Made by a program: the position numbers and the translations under genes | Shown here: piece by piece, positions 26,837 through 36,730 of the stretch | Layout of the letters: every line of letters begins with the position of its first letter | Numbering within the stretch: position 1 is the stretch's first letter | The notes under the pieces: generated by a model | What the model saw: the letters and a program-made list of their open reading frames with translations, nothing else | Told to the model about the DNA's origin: nothing | The model's database searches: none | DNA from: Mucilaginibacter paludis DSM 18603 | GTDB lineage: Bacteria; Bacteroidota; Bacteroidia; Sphingobacteriales; Sphingobacteriaceae | Assembly (NCBI RefSeq): GCF_000166195.2 | Contig: NZ_CM001403.1 | Location: 1,798,001 to 1,862,000 of the forward strand | Length of the DNA stretch: 64,000 nt | Direction of reading: 5' to 3'

Positions 26837-28342
26837 ATGCACCATGATGCCGGCTATATAGAACCGCCTAAAGGCAACACGGCCCAAACACGTAAGGGTG
26901 GCGTTTGGAAGGATATTCTGCGGAATAAATTTTCAAAACCGTCTGTTATTGCCTTTTTGTTGATCACGTCGCTGTTCATTTCATTCAGCGTCGTTAAAGG
27001 CGGCGTAGCCATGGGTATCCTGTTTATCGTTGCATTGTTGGGCATTGTTATTGTTTGCGGTGTAATTGTATATCCCAAATTTGGTATCGCAACGCTTTTC
27101 ATTTCGGCCTACTTGTTATTTATTCCGGCAAAAATGAATATCAATTTTCCGCTGGGAACACTTTTGGATCTACTGGAATACTTGTTAATCATCGGCTTCT
27201 TCTTGAAGCAGAAAATAGAACCTAATTGGAAGGTATTTAACGATCGACTGTCGATGCTCATCCTGATTTGGATACTTTACAATTTTTCTGAAATTGCAAA
27301 CCCTTCTTCTGTTTCTGTTTTAGCCTGGATATATACCATACGCAGCACAGCCATCATCATACTAACGTATTTTATTTTTGTTTATCAGATCCGCGATGTG
27401 GCATTTATCAGGCTGATGTTTAAAATATGGCTTTTTTTAGCCTTGATTGCCGCGCTTGATACCTTTCACCAGGAATTTTTTGGTTTTTTTGAGTTTGAAA
27501 AAAATTGGCTTTATTCTGACTCCAACCGTGTGGAATTACTTTTTCAGGATGGCCACATGCGCAAGTTTTCCATATTTGCCGATCCGGTTTCTTTCGCTTA
27601 CAACATGGTGGCAGCAAGCTGTTTGTGTATAGCTTTAATATTTGGCCCAATAAAAACCTATAAAAAATGGATTTTAGGCGCCATGGCATCATTTTTTATG
27701 TTCACTATGCTGTACTCGGGTACCAGGGGCGCCTTCCCTTTATTGCCGGCAGCTTTAATCTTGTTTGCAGTTTTAAATTACAATAAAAAGGTGTTGATAT
27801 TTGCCATTATAGGCGGAATATTTTTTGCCATTCTCATTTTTATCCCTACCTCCAACGGCACAATCCGGAGGTTTCAAACCGCATTCCGACCTAATGATGA
27901 CCCCTCATTCAGGGCCCGCAAAAACAACCAGGCACGTATCAAGCCTTTTATCCGTACACACCCTTTAGGAGGGGGTTTGGGAGCAACAGGAGCATGGGGC
28001 CAGCGCTTTGCTCCAGGCTCAATGCTTGCCAACTTTCCGCCCGATAGTGGGTATGTGCGTGTGGCGGTAGAGCTGGGCACCATCGGTATCATTATACTTT
28101 GTACCTTAGTTTTTGTAGCCATACGAACGGGCATTAACAGCTATTACCTAATTAAAGACCCTGAACTTAAAACCTATTGCCTGGCCATGACGCTGGTTAT
28201 ATTTATATACAATATTGGTAATTATCCGCAGGAAGCTATCGCGCAATTCCCATCGAACATCATTTTCTTTTTTGCCATAGCTTTAATCAATATTACTACC
28301 CGGCTGGATCGTGAAAAAAATCTTTTAACTGCTCCAAAATGA
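26837..28342 (+). CDS. O-antigen polymerase/ligase-like membrane protein (Wzy/WaaL type)
   Basis: A 501-residue protein with about twelve hydrophobic segments and one large extracytoplasmic loop before the last helices (about 340-410). The loop holds HPLGGGLGATGAWGQRF and PPDSGYVRVAVELGTIG, the position-specific G/P-rich pattern with conserved Arg and Gly of O-antigen ligase domain proteins. It should polymerise repeat units on the periplasmic side or attach the glycan to an acceptor; sequence alone cannot separate these. It overlaps the next gene by 4 bases. Confidence 0.88.
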   Translation: MHHDAGYIEPPKGNTAQTRKGGVWKDILRNKFSKPSVIAFLLITSLFISFSVVKGGVAMGILFIVALLGIVIVCGVIVYPKFGIATLFISAYLLFIPAKMNINFPLGTLLDLLEYLLIIGFFLKQKIEPNWKVFNDRLSMLILIWILYNFSEIANPSSVSVLAWIYTIRSTAIIILTYFIFVYQIRDVAFIRLMFKIWLFLALIAALDTFHQEFFGFFEFEKNWLYSDSNRVELLFQDGHMRKFSIFADPVSFAYNMVAASCLCIALIFGPIKTYKKWILGAMASFFMFTMLYSGTRGAFPLLPAALILFAVLNYNKKVLIFAIIGGIFFAILIFIPTSNGTIRRFQTAFRPNDDPSFRARKNNQARIKPFIRTHPLGGGLGATGAWGQRFAPGSMLANFPPDSGYVRVAVELGTIGIIILCTLVFVAIRTGINSYYLIKDPELKTYCLAMTLVIFIYNIGNYPQEAIAQFPSNIIFFFAIALINITTRLDREKNLLTAPK

Positions 28343-29541
28343 AGGATACGCTAATTTCAGGCAGAGATATTATTGTGGTTGGCCAGCAGGCCTGGGATAC
28401 AGAAATTGGAAGCAATTGTAAAAATATTGCAGCGGAGTTTAGTAAACATAATCGCGTGTTATATGTAAATTCTCCGTTAGATCTTAAAACACTTTTAACC
28501 AATAAAGAAGATCCTAAAATTCAAAAACGCTTAGCCGTAATTCAGCAAAAGCAAAACGGACTTGAACAGGTTGCCCCCAATTTATGGAGTTACTACCCTG
28601 ATAAAACTATAGCATCCATTAACTGGATGCCATTCACCGCGATTTTTAATTTTTTTAACCGCATCAATAACAAGCGCTTTGCTAACTCCATAAAAAAAGC
28701 TATCCACGAATTAGGTTTTAAAAATTATATCTTATTCAACGATTCGGATATGTTTAGAAGCTTTTACCTTAAAGACTTTTTAGCACCCGATGTAAGCATT
28801 TATTACTCTCGCGATTATTTGCTCGGTGTTGATTACTGGAAAAAACATGGGGCTACACTCGAGCCAAAATTAATAGCCAAAAGCGATTTATGCATGGCCA
28901 ACTCAACTTACCTGGCCGATTATTGCTCACACTACAATCCTAAATCATACTACGTTGGCCAGGGTTGTGATCTGAGCTTATTTAACAACGTGGATGGTTT
29001 TGCCATACCCGATGATATTAAGCTGATTAGAAACCCGATAATTGGCTATGTAGGTGCATTGCAAAGCAGCCGCCTCGACATGGATATTTTAGAATATATC
29101 GCTATAAAACGACCAGATTGGAGCGTTGTATTGGTGGGGCCCGAGGACAACGAATTTAAAGCGAGTAAACTGCACGGCATTGGTAATATTCACTTTCTGG
29201 GATCAAAAGATTCATCCTTACTGCCAGCATATATTAACATGTTCAACGTATCTATTAACCCGCAATTAGTTAATCAAATTACGATAGGCAACTATCCCCG
29301 TAAAATTGATGAATACCTGGCTATGGGCAAACCTGTTGTAGCCACCACCACCAGGGCTATGGATATTTTTATCGATCATGTTTACCTGGGGAAAGATAAA
29401 GAAGAATATGTTAGCCTGATTCAAAAAGCCTTGGATGAAGATGATGCCCACCTGCAAAATAAACGCAAGCAATTTGCTGCATCACACACCTGGGAAAACA
29501 ACGTTGCCGAAATTTACCGTGCCATTAACACCTTTAAATAA
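28339..29541 (+). CDS. Glycosyltransferase, GT-B (family 4-like)
   Basis: A 400-residue soluble enzyme. The N-terminal Rossmann half has DIIVVGQQAWDTEIGSNCKN, a start typical of sugar transferases found in Bacteroidota capsule loci; the second half has IGYVGALQSSRLD, VVLVGPEDNEF and NPQLVNQITIGNYPRKIDEY, followed by LAMGKPVVATTT, the donor-binding E-x7-E region equivalent. It transfers one sugar from a nucleotide donor to the growing lipid-linked unit. Donor and linkage unknown. ATGA overlap with the upstream polymerase gene. Confidence 0.88.
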   Translation: MKDTLISGRDIIVVGQQAWDTEIGSNCKNIAAEFSKHNRVLYVNSPLDLKTLLTNKEDPKIQKRLAVIQQKQNGLEQVAPNLWSYYPDKTIASINWMPFTAIFNFFNRINNKRFANSIKKAIHELGFKNYILFNDSDMFRSFYLKDFLAPDVSIYYSRDYLLGVDYWKKHGATLEPKLIAKSDLCMANSTYLADYCSHYNPKSYYVGQGCDLSLFNNVDGFAIPDDIKLIRNPIIGYVGALQSSRLDMDILEYIAIKRPDWSVVLVGPEDNEFKASKLHGIGNIHFLGSKDSSLLPAYINMFNVSINPQLVNQITIGNYPRKIDEYLAMGKPVVATTTRAMDIFIDHVYLGKDKEEYVSLIQKALDEDDAHLQNKRKQFAASHTWENNVAEIYRAINTFK

Positions 29542-29547
29542 GCTGCT

Positions 29548-30162
29548 ATGTCTGTAACCGAAAAAATAAAATCGAACCCGCTATTTAAAAAAATAGCTTT
29601 GTGGTTACTTATCCCTCCCGGTCAGCATAAACCTCGCTTATGGGTTAAAATGTTTATCAATCCATTTAAACACAAAAGAGGTAAAAAGTCTCTCATCAGG
29701 CACCGAACCCGACTGGATGTATTTCCGTATAACCGGTTTGAGTTAGGCGAAAAATCAGTTATTGAAGATTTTTCGACTATCAATAATGGTGTTGGCGATG
29801 TGTTGATAGGCGATAGAACGATTATAGGCATCAGCAATGTAATTATAGGCCCTGTTACTATTGGCAACGATGTTATGTTTGCCCAAAACATCATTGTATC
29901 CGGTTTAAACCATGGGTACGAAGATGTTACCCTGCCGCCAAGCATCCAAAAAGTAAACACATCCCCAATTATTATTGGCGATAATGTATGGATAGGCGGC
30001 AACAGTGTGATAACAGCAGGCGTAACGTTAGGTAAGCATGTAGTTATTGGCGGCGGCAGCGTGGTTACCAAAAACATACCCGACTATTCGGTAGCCGTGG
30101 GCAATCCCGCTAAAGTTGTTAAAAAATATAATTTTTCATCAAATACCTGGGACCGAGTTTAG
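29548..30162 (+). CDS. Hexapeptide-repeat acyltransferase
   Basis: A 204-residue left-handed beta-helix protein. Hexapeptide turns run from about residue 70 to 185 (IGDRTIIGISNVIIGPVTIG; IGDNVWIGGNSVITAGVTLG), and the catalytic His is probably in SGLNHGYEDV. The C-terminal SVAVGNPAKVVKKY is the usual end of WbbJ/maltose-acetyltransferase-like enzymes. It likely O-acetylates a sugar of the exopolysaccharide. Seven bases separate it from the upstream glycosyltransferase. Confidence 0.9.
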   Translation: MSVTEKIKSNPLFKKIALWLLIPPGQHKPRLWVKMFINPFKHKRGKKSLIRHRTRLDVFPYNRFELGEKSVIEDFSTINNGVGDVLIGDRTIIGISNVIIGPVTIGNDVMFAQNIIVSGLNHGYEDVTLPPSIQKVNTSPIIIGDNVWIGGNSVITAGVTLGKHVVIGGGSVVTKNIPDYSVAVGNPAKVVKKYNFSSNTWDRV

Positions 30163-30199
30163 CTTTTGTTTAATTAGATAACCCTGTTAATTTTTAAAT

Positions 30200-31084
30200 A
30201 TGTTTTCATTCAGCGTTCCAAAGTGGCTAAATAAGCACCTGTTTACTGGTAAAAATTTTGCTGATCTTTCTGAGGCCGAATTAGCCGACCTAAAAAAAAG
30301 ACTGAGCAGATTTAAAGATGATCAGCCCGATGTATCGGTGGTTATCCCCGCCTGGAACGAGGAGAACAACATCTTCCACGCGCTCTCTTCGCTCGCTTCA
30401 GCCGAAACTGACTTGAAAGTGGAGATTGTTGTAATTAATAATAATTCGACCGACCGCACCCAACAGGTATTGGACGAACTTGGCGTACGCAGCTATTTTG
30501 AAATTAAGCAAGGCATAGCGCATGCGCGCCAGTGTGGCCTTGAAATGGCTAAAGGGAAATATCATTTATGTGCCGATTCGGATACATTTTATCCGCCTAA
30601 ATGGATTGATATTATGGTGAAACCCATGATGAAAGATCCTGGCATAACGGGCGTATATGGTCGTTACGCCTTTATCCCACCCGAAGGCCAGGGCCGTCTT
30701 GGCTTGTGGCTGTATGAGCGATTTACCGGGATTATGGTGCAGATTAGAAAAAGAAACCGCGAGTACATGAATACGTTAGGGTTTACGATGGGCTTTGTTA
30801 CCGAAATTGGCAGAACAACCGGTGGATTTAAAGTTGGAAAAGAACGTAAATTTGATAATGCAGCAGGCAGCGAATACTTTACTGAAGAATCTGAGGATGG
30901 CACGATGGCTCTAAACCTGAAAAAGAAAGGCAGATTAAAGCTTGTACGCGATGAAAGAGCCCGCGTTTTCACCTCGCCAAGGCGCTTACTATTAGATGGC
31001 GGCGTCTGGGCGGCGTTTACTAACCGGTTTAAAAGAAATACCGGCGGCATGGCCGAATACATCACCGGCAAAAGTAAAAGCTAA
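30200..31084 (+). CDS. Glycosyltransferase family 2
   Basis: A 294-residue GT-A enzyme. The donor-binding start is DVSVVIPAWNEENNIFHALS with VVINNNSTDRT, and the metal-binding motif is CADSDTFYPPKW. EESEDGTMALNLKKKGR near 230 fits the catalytic acid region. No clear membrane helix is present, so it is cytoplasmic or membrane-associated. It belongs to the exopolysaccharide operon; sugar specificity unknown. Confidence 0.9.
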   Translation: MFSFSVPKWLNKHLFTGKNFADLSEAELADLKKRLSRFKDDQPDVSVVIPAWNEENNIFHALSSLASAETDLKVEIVVINNNSTDRTQQVLDELGVRSYFEIKQGIAHARQCGLEMAKGKYHLCADSDTFYPPKWIDIMVKPMMKDPGITGVYGRYAFIPPEGQGRLGLWLYERFTGIMVQIRKRNREYMNTLGFTMGFVTEIGRTTGGFKVGKERKFDNAAGSEYFTEESEDGTMALNLKKKGRLKLVRDERARVFTSPRRLLLDGGVWAAFTNRFKRNTGGMAEYITGKSKS

Positions 31085-31152
31085 AAACCAGCACATTTAC
31101 GCGCCAGTCCCTTTTATTGATACTGATTAAACCACTGTAATAAAACCTGAAG

Positions 31153-31995
31153 ATGAAGATTGCCCATTTGATATTGGCGCACAATAATCCTGCTCAATTA
31201 GCCAGGTTAGTTAACAGGCTGAATCATCCTGATGCGGATATCTATATTCATCTGGACTTGAAGGCGGCGATTGAACCTTTTTTAGCTATTGTTAAGTTAC
31301 CGCAGGTTCACTTCATCAAAAAAAGACAAAAAGTATACTGGGGGTCGTACAGCATAGTCCAAGCAACGCTTAATAGCTTCCAAGAGATACTGGCTAATAA
31401 AAAAGGCTATCAATATATCAATCTGTTAAGCGGAAACGACTACCCCATTAAAAGCGTAGCGCAAATACACCAGTTTTTTGACGACCGCCCCGACTATATT
31501 TTTATGGAATACCTTACCGAAGATTCGGAATGGTGGCAAAGCAACAAAACAAGGGTTACTCAATATCACCTTACGGATTTTAATTTTCCAGGATATTATC
31601 TCTTACAAACCTTTTTGAATAAAATTTTGCCGAATAGAAAAGCGCCAAACGCGTTAACCTATGCCGGCCGCTCGCAATGGCTAACCCTCAGTACAGACAG
31701 CGCCCAATACGTAATTGATTATCTGCATAAACACACTGGGGTAGCCCGTTTTTTCAGGCTCACATGGGCTCCAGACGAAATTGCGATTCAAACTATTTTA
31801 TATAACTCGCCATTTAAAGATCAAATAATTAATTGCAATTACAGGTATACCGATTGGTCGGAAAATAAGGCCAGCCCTAAAACCCTGACCATGGATGATG
31901 CGCCGAAACTGTTAAATTCCGATTGTTTGTATGCCCGGAAATTTGATATGGATAGCCAACCAGAAATCATGGATTACCTGGATAACAAACTTTAA
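31153..31995 (+). CDS. Core-2/I-branching-type glycosyltransferase (GT14-like)
   Basis: A 280-residue protein starting MKIAHLILAHNNPAQLARLV, with IYIHLDLKA and the central YINLLSGNDYPIKS block, then SQWLTLSTDSAQYVIDYL and the late WAPDEIAIQTIL segment. These are the hallmarks of bacterial homologues of the beta-1,6-N-acetylglucosaminyltransferase family. In animals these add branch GlcNAc or xylose; the bacterial versions occur in capsule loci and could add a branch sugar here. Position in the operon supports that. Confidence 0.88.
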   Translation: MKIAHLILAHNNPAQLARLVNRLNHPDADIYIHLDLKAAIEPFLAIVKLPQVHFIKKRQKVYWGSYSIVQATLNSFQEILANKKGYQYINLLSGNDYPIKSVAQIHQFFDDRPDYIFMEYLTEDSEWWQSNKTRVTQYHLTDFNFPGYYLLQTFLNKILPNRKAPNALTYAGRSQWLTLSTDSAQYVIDYLHKHTGVARFFRLTWAPDEIAIQTILYNSPFKDQIINCNYRYTDWSENKASPKTLTMDDAPKLLNSDCLYARKFDMDSQPEIMDYLDNKL

Positions 31996-32066
31996 TATAA
32001 CCCTTTAGTGATTAATTTCAAAAAACTTAACTTCAACAAATCCTCCTTTAGCCTATAATTGAATAC

Positions 32067-32978
32067 ATGAAAAAAATTTCGGTAATTACTGTAAACTTTA
32101 ACCAGCCCTTAGTTACCGAGGCTTTACTGGCCTCCATTGCTAAAACTAATACCTATACCAATCTGGAAATTATTGTAGTAGACAATGGCAGTAAAACCAA
32201 CGAGATAAGCCGCTGGAAAAGTAGTTATCCCGATGTTACCTATATCCGGTCGGAGGCCAATCTGGGTTTTGCCGGCGGTAATAATTTAGGCGTTAAAGCG
32301 GCCACCGGCGATTACTTTTTTTTAGTGAATAATGATACCGAGTTTACCGAAGGTTTGGTACAAACCCTGGTTGATGCATTGGATAAAAACCCGGAAATAG
32401 GTATAATTTCACCTAAAATTAAGTATTTCCAATTTCCGGATACTTTACAATACATAGGCTTTACACCGATGGATTATTATACCTGTCGCAATAAATGCCT
32501 GGGCCAGTTTGAAAAAGACAATGGACAGTATGATCATATCACCGCACCAACAGGATTTTGCCACGGGGCAGCCATGATGCTGCGAAAAGAGGCCGTTGAA
32601 AAAGCTGGCCCGATGACCGAAAATTTCTTTTTATACTACGAGGAGATGGACTGGAACGAACATATTAAGCGTGCCGGGTACCAGGCCTGGGTTTGTACCG
32701 ATGCCCTAATTTATCATAAAGAATCGGTATCTGTAGGTCAGGGGAGCTCGCTGAAAGAATATTTTATGAACCGCAACCGCATCCTGTTTATTCGCAGAAA
32801 TGCGCCCTTACACAAAGCTATTGTATTTTACGCCTATTTTATGTTGCTGGTAGTACCCCGTAACGTATTAAACTACATAAAACAAAAAAATTACAATTTC
32901 ATCTCCATGCTTTTTAAAGCCATCTGGTGGAATATCACACAATCAAAAAACAGCAAAAAGTTAGGGTATCCTATTTAA
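32067..32978 (+). CDS. Glycosyltransferase family 2 (rhamnosyltransferase-like)
   Basis: A 303-residue GT-A enzyme with ISVITVNFNQPLVTEALLAS, IIVVDNGSKTNE, NLGFAGGNNLGVKAATGDY and the metal site FLVNNDTEF. FLYYEEMDWNEHIKRAGYQ is the acidic acceptor-side motif. This set is typical of WcaA/RfbF-like rhamnosyltransferases, though donor specificity is not proven. Part of the exopolysaccharide operon, 10 bases before the last gene. Confidence 0.9.
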   Translation: MKKISVITVNFNQPLVTEALLASIAKTNTYTNLEIIVVDNGSKTNEISRWKSSYPDVTYIRSEANLGFAGGNNLGVKAATGDYFFLVNNDTEFTEGLVQTLVDALDKNPEIGIISPKIKYFQFPDTLQYIGFTPMDYYTCRNKCLGQFEKDNGQYDHITAPTGFCHGAAMMLRKEAVEKAGPMTENFFLYYEEMDWNEHIKRAGYQAWVCTDALIYHKESVSVGQGSSLKEYFMNRNRILFIRRNAPLHKAIVFYAYFMLLVVPRNVLNYIKQKNYNFISMLFKAIWWNITQSKNSKKLGYPI

Positions 32979-32988
32979 ACACATTCAC

Positions 32989-34161
32989 ATGGAAATAATT
33001 TTGTGGCTTAGCCTTTTTATAGTTGTTTATACTTTTGTAGGATATGGTATATTGCTGTACGTTATTATCCGGATTAAGCGGATGGTAAAGGGCAAACCGC
33101 GGGAGATGCAGGTTAACACCGCCCTGTTGCCTACCTGTACCCTGGTAGTTGCGGCTTATAATGAAGAGCATTTTATGCCTGAGAAGATCATCAATACGTT
33201 GCAATTAAAATACCCCGAAGGCAAACTGAAATTCTTGTTCATTACCGATGGTTCCGATGATCGTACACCGGATATAATCAGCGCATATCCGCAGATCGAA
33301 TTAATGCACACCCCCGAACGCAGCGGGAAAATAATGGCTATCCATCGTGCCATGAAAAACGTAAATACAGATATTACCGTTTTTACAGATGCCAATACTT
33401 TTTTAAATGAGGATGCCATCATCAATATCTGCCGGCACTATGCCGACCAAACTGTTGGTGCCGTAGCCGGCGAAAAACGGGTACAGGTTGATAAAAATGC
33501 CGATGCAAGCGCCGCCGGCGAAGGCTTTTATTGGAAATATGAGTCGGCACTAAAAAAATGGGATTCTGAATTATATTCGGTAGTTGGCGCAGCCGGAGAG
33601 CTATTCAGCGTACGCACCGCGTTATACAAGCCTGTATTTGACGATACTATACTTGACGATTTTATGATATCCATGCTTATAGCTAAACAAGGCTACCGCA
33701 TTGTTTACGAGCCTGCCGCTTATGCAACAGAAACATCATCAGCCAACGTATCCGAAGAGCTGAAAAGAAAAGTACGTATTGCGGCTGGGGGTATTCAATC
33801 CATTTTGCGTTTAAAAGAGTTTTTAAATCCATTTAACTTCCCGCTGCTATCATTTCAATACATTAGCCACCGGGTACTGCGCTGGACGGTTACTCCTTTC
33901 CTGCTTATCCTTTCATTTATTTTAAATATCGCCTTAGCAGCACAAGGAATTGTTTTTTACCAGCTTTTATTAGTAGCGCAAATTTTATTTTACGTAATGG
34001 CGATATTAGGATGGATATTAGAGAAACGTGAACTCAGAGTAAAGGTGCTGTTTATCCCCTATTACTTTTGTATCATGAATTATGCTGTTTTAGCAGGTAT
34101 CATCCGGTATTTCAAAAAAACACAAAGCGCCGCCTGGGAACGGGCTGCCCGTAAACAATAA
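32989..34161 (+). CDS. Membrane glycosyltransferase family 2, last gene of the operon
   Basis: A 390-residue protein with one N-terminal helix (about 2-22) and three C-terminal helices (about 300-375) around a GT-A domain. Seen: CTLVVAAYNEEHFMPEKI, FITDGSDDRTPDII, the DxD equivalent VFTDANTFLNEDA, GAAGELFSVR and LDDFMISMLIAKQGYR. The layout resembles the earlier membrane GT2 of the cluster and other synthase-type enzymes that also move product. A hairpin follows the stop at 34188, consistent with the operon ending here. Confidence 0.9.
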   Translation: MEIILWLSLFIVVYTFVGYGILLYVIIRIKRMVKGKPREMQVNTALLPTCTLVVAAYNEEHFMPEKIINTLQLKYPEGKLKFLFITDGSDDRTPDIISAYPQIELMHTPERSGKIMAIHRAMKNVNTDITVFTDANTFLNEDAIINICRHYADQTVGAVAGEKRVQVDKNADASAAGEGFYWKYESALKKWDSELYSVVGAAGELFSVRTALYKPVFDDTILDDFMISMLIAKQGYRIVYEPAAYATETSSANVSEELKRKVRIAAGGIQSILRLKEFLNPFNFPLLSFQYISHRVLRWTVTPFLLILSFILNIALAAQGIVFYQLLLVAQILFYVMAILGWILEKRELRVKVLFIPYYFCIMNYAVLAGIIRYFKKTQSAAWERAARKQ

Positions 34162-34187
34162 AACTTTGTTATTTCTCAGAAACACAT

Positions 34188-34209
34188 AGTTATCTGCGGG
34201 CAGATAACT
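34188..34209 (+). terminator. Hairpin at the end of the exopolysaccharide operon
   Basis: AGTTATCTGC and GCAGATAACT are perfect complements around GG, followed by GTTTATCTT. It lies 27 bases after the last operon stop. The T-tract is weak, so it may be an intrinsic terminator or a stabilising 3' hairpin. Confidence 0.5.
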
Positions 34210-34233
34210 GTTTATCTTACTACAGACACCATT

Positions 34234-34270
34234 TACCAAAGGCCATTTATAGTGAAGATGGCTTTTGGTA
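34234..34270 (-). terminator. Hairpin directly after the Rpn nuclease stop
   Basis: TACCAAAGGCCAT pairs with ATGGCTTTTGGTA with one mismatch across an 11-base loop. It touches the stop codon of the minus-strand Rpn gene. No clear T-run follows. Confidence 0.4.
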
Positions 34271-35137
34271 TTATAGCTTTTCTACTATCTCAATAGAAAG
34301 CTTGGTAAATTTAGCTATCTGTGTATTGGGGATACCTTCTTTTTTCATTTCAATGGCAACATCATATTTCCCTTTTTCAATACCTTTTTCAATACCTCTT
34401 TCCTCTGCCAACTCTGCTGCAAAAGCTATCGAGTTTTCATAGTCCCACTTGGCTTTTAAACTTGAATCGTACATTGCTTTCTCCTCCTTCGTCAGATTAC
34501 TTAATTCGGCTATCTTGAATACCTGCTGAAAAATCCGCTTGTTTAATACTGCGGGAATCTTCTCCAGGTGGCTCATATTTTTCAGTAAATAGAACCAACG
34601 GTCAAGATCGGTTTCCAGTTCTTTTTCTGTTTTAACAAAATTAGGTAATTCTAAAAACTTATAACCCAATTTATTGTAAAATATTTCGTGCGTATCGGTA
34701 TTAGTGAGGGCTACGTTATGCAAATAACGATCTGGGTTGCCGTTATTAAATTTGAATTCCAGTATGGCTATCAGGTATAGTTCATCCAATTGGATATTCC
34801 AGTGGCTTTCGCCTTTTGGCAACTGCTCGTTGATGAGGCGCGAGGTATAAAATACGGCCCTGTCTTTAAAGTTCCGCTGTTCGGCCTTTTGCATCTCGAT
34901 GATAAATTTCTCGCCGTTTTTGCCGGTGCAATGCAGGTCGAAAAATACTTTCTTGATTTTATCGGTATCGCCCGCATATTCGGTGGGGCTGTAAGTTAAA
35001 TCTGCAATCTCCTTCTGGCCCAGGAACAGTTGGTTTAAAAAATCGATCAATATATCTTTATGGGGCTCGCTTCCAAACAATCGCTTAAAGCCAAAATCGC
35101 TCAGAGGATCTATAAAACGGCCAATTTTCTGTTGCAT
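34271..35137 (-). CDS. Rpn-family recombination-promoting nuclease / putative transposase
   Basis: A 288-residue protein of the Rpn/PD-(D/E)XK transposase-like family. The family start DPLSDFGFKRLFG (about 8-20) is clear, and the nuclease core is FDLHCTGKNGEKFIIEMQKA (D..., IEMQ) around residues 65-85. The C-terminus has repeated Glu-Lys-Gly units (GIEKGIEKGK), also usual. Related proteins cleave DNA and raise RecA-independent recombination; some act in phage defence. It stands alone beside the exopolysaccharide locus, and no inverted repeats flank it. Confidence 0.92.
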   Translation of the reverse strand: MQQKIGRFIDPLSDFGFKRLFGSEPHKDILIDFLNQLFLGQKEIADLTYSPTEYAGDTDKIKKVFFDLHCTGKNGEKFIIEMQKAEQRNFKDRAVFYTSRLINEQLPKGESHWNIQLDELYLIAILEFKFNNGNPDRYLHNVALTNTDTHEIFYNKLGYKFLELPNFVKTEKELETDLDRWFYLLKNMSHLEKIPAVLNKRIFQQVFKIAELSNLTKEEKAMYDSSLKAKWDYENSIAFAAELAEERGIEKGIEKGKYDVAIEMKKEGIPNTQIAKFTKLSIEIVEKL

Positions 35138-35223
35138 ATATTTTATAAATTAAAAGTCTAAACAGACAATCCAACGGGTTCAAACTCTTATAAGGCTTCC
35201 TCCGGTGTCCAAATTAACAAATG

Positions 35224-36574
35224 CTACTGTTTCAGTGGTTTATTTTCCCTAAACCCGCTGAAAACAACCAAGGCTAACAGGCATAGTACAAACCCGCACA
35301 ATCCGTTTAGCCGGAGCCCGTAATCATTTCCCGGGTCTTTACCGTAAATAGTTAAAAATGCAAACAAGGCTATGCCCAACGTTTGCCCCATTTTCACAAA
35401 AAGATACTTAACCGCAAAAAACATCCCCTCCCTGTTTTCGCCGGTTTTTTGGGCATCAAGCTGAGCAATTTCGGCCAATATCGCGTTGGGCAATATCCCG
35501 AGCGCAGCCAGTGGAAACGAAGCACAGATTACCAGGGTATAAATTTGAACCTCTGGAGATAGGGGCACCGTACCCAAAAAGTAGATGGCTACAAAAATCA
35601 AACTCAACAATAAAAACGAAAACAGCACTAAAGGCTTTTTACCAAAACGGGCCGATAAATAATTAACTAACGGGTAAAACATCACCGATACCAAAACCAT
35701 AATGCCCATTAACAAACCACCTAACGATTCGGGCAGGCCAAGCAGCACGCTGATAAAAAATAACAAGCCGCTGGATATGATACTCAAAGCCATGTAATAC
35801 GAAAAATCGGAGATGAGATAGTATTTAAAATTACGGTTACTAAAAGTACGCCTGATAGCAGGCCACAATGGTAAATGAGATGGCTTGCTATTAGAATATT
35901 TCTTCTCGTCGATTGTAAAAACAGGGATCATCATCACCAAACCCGCAAATATGCTTAAGCCCCAAAATGGTATATTGAAGTGATGTTGTACGATTTACAA
36001 TATGAAGATAACGTTGGATCAGATCGGCAAAATTATTAACCAAAGCCGAGAAAATGATTCCCAAAACAAAACCGATTTGCTGAAACGAAGATAGTTTAAC
36101 CTTATCGGCGGCAGTCTGGGTCATTTCGGGTAGCAAGGCATTGTATGGTATAATATAAGTTGTTGCCGAAACAAAAAAGCCGATCAAGGTAAACACCAGC
36201 CAAAATGCATTGTCTGTACTCTCCCGCTTAACTACCGGGTAAAAGGTAAGGCAGCAAAACAATACAGCCGGAAAGATGGCCCGCTTCATAAACGGAATAC
36301 GGCGTCCTCGCGGATTTTCGCTTTTGTCGCTCAAAGAGGCAATAAAAGGATCGTAAAAAGCATCGAATAACCTGCCCGATGCCGCTATTACTGACATGAT
36401 GTTCAATACTCCAAATACCAGCAATTGGGGTACTAAAGGAACCAAACCTGAATTTGATGGCGGCAGGTAAAAAAAAGGGAGCATCACAATAATTATATTG
36501 GTCATGATACTCCATCCCATCATACCGGCAGCATAGGCAAGCTGTTTTCTGAAAGGCAACTTCGGTACGGACAT
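35224..36574 (-). pseudogene. GPH/MFS-type sugar:cation symporter, frameshifted
   Basis: Two overlapping frames together encode one transporter of about 450 residues. The first starts MSVPKLPFRKQLAYAAGMMG and carries about six membrane helices including RLFDAFYDPFIASLSDKSEN, the conserved MelB/GPH loop; the second resumes at GLVMMIPVFTIDEKKYSNSK and carries the other six. The shift is at the minus-strand run ATTTTGGGGC (35960-35967): removing one T restores TIWGLSIFAGLVMMI in a single frame. It may be a real inactivation, a phase-variable run or a sequencing error. Starts further upstream (36658) are open, but 36574 gives the typical N-terminus. Confidence 0.8.
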
Positions 36575-36730
36575 ACTGCAATATGCAATTTTTAACGTGA
36601 TTTTAAATAATTGATCTTGCTTTTTGACACGAATAAGAACAATATAACAAATTAACACCTTAAATTTACAGCGAATATGAAGTAATTACATCATGTTAAT
36701 GGTGTTTTATTGTTGCCGCACGAAATAAAT

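Noticed and set aside
29622-30077. 151-codon minus-strand frame opposite the hexapeptide acyltransferase
   Set aside because: Its Ile/Thr/Pro periodicity is the antisense image of hexapeptide repeats.
34271-35137. Rpn gene as part of an insertion sequence
   Set aside because: No terminal inverted repeats or target duplications were found at either side, so it is listed as a single gene.
36574-36658. Upstream extension of the transporter to 36658
   Set aside because: The added residues are basic and not conserved in style; MSVPKLPFRKQ at 36574 is the expected N-terminus.
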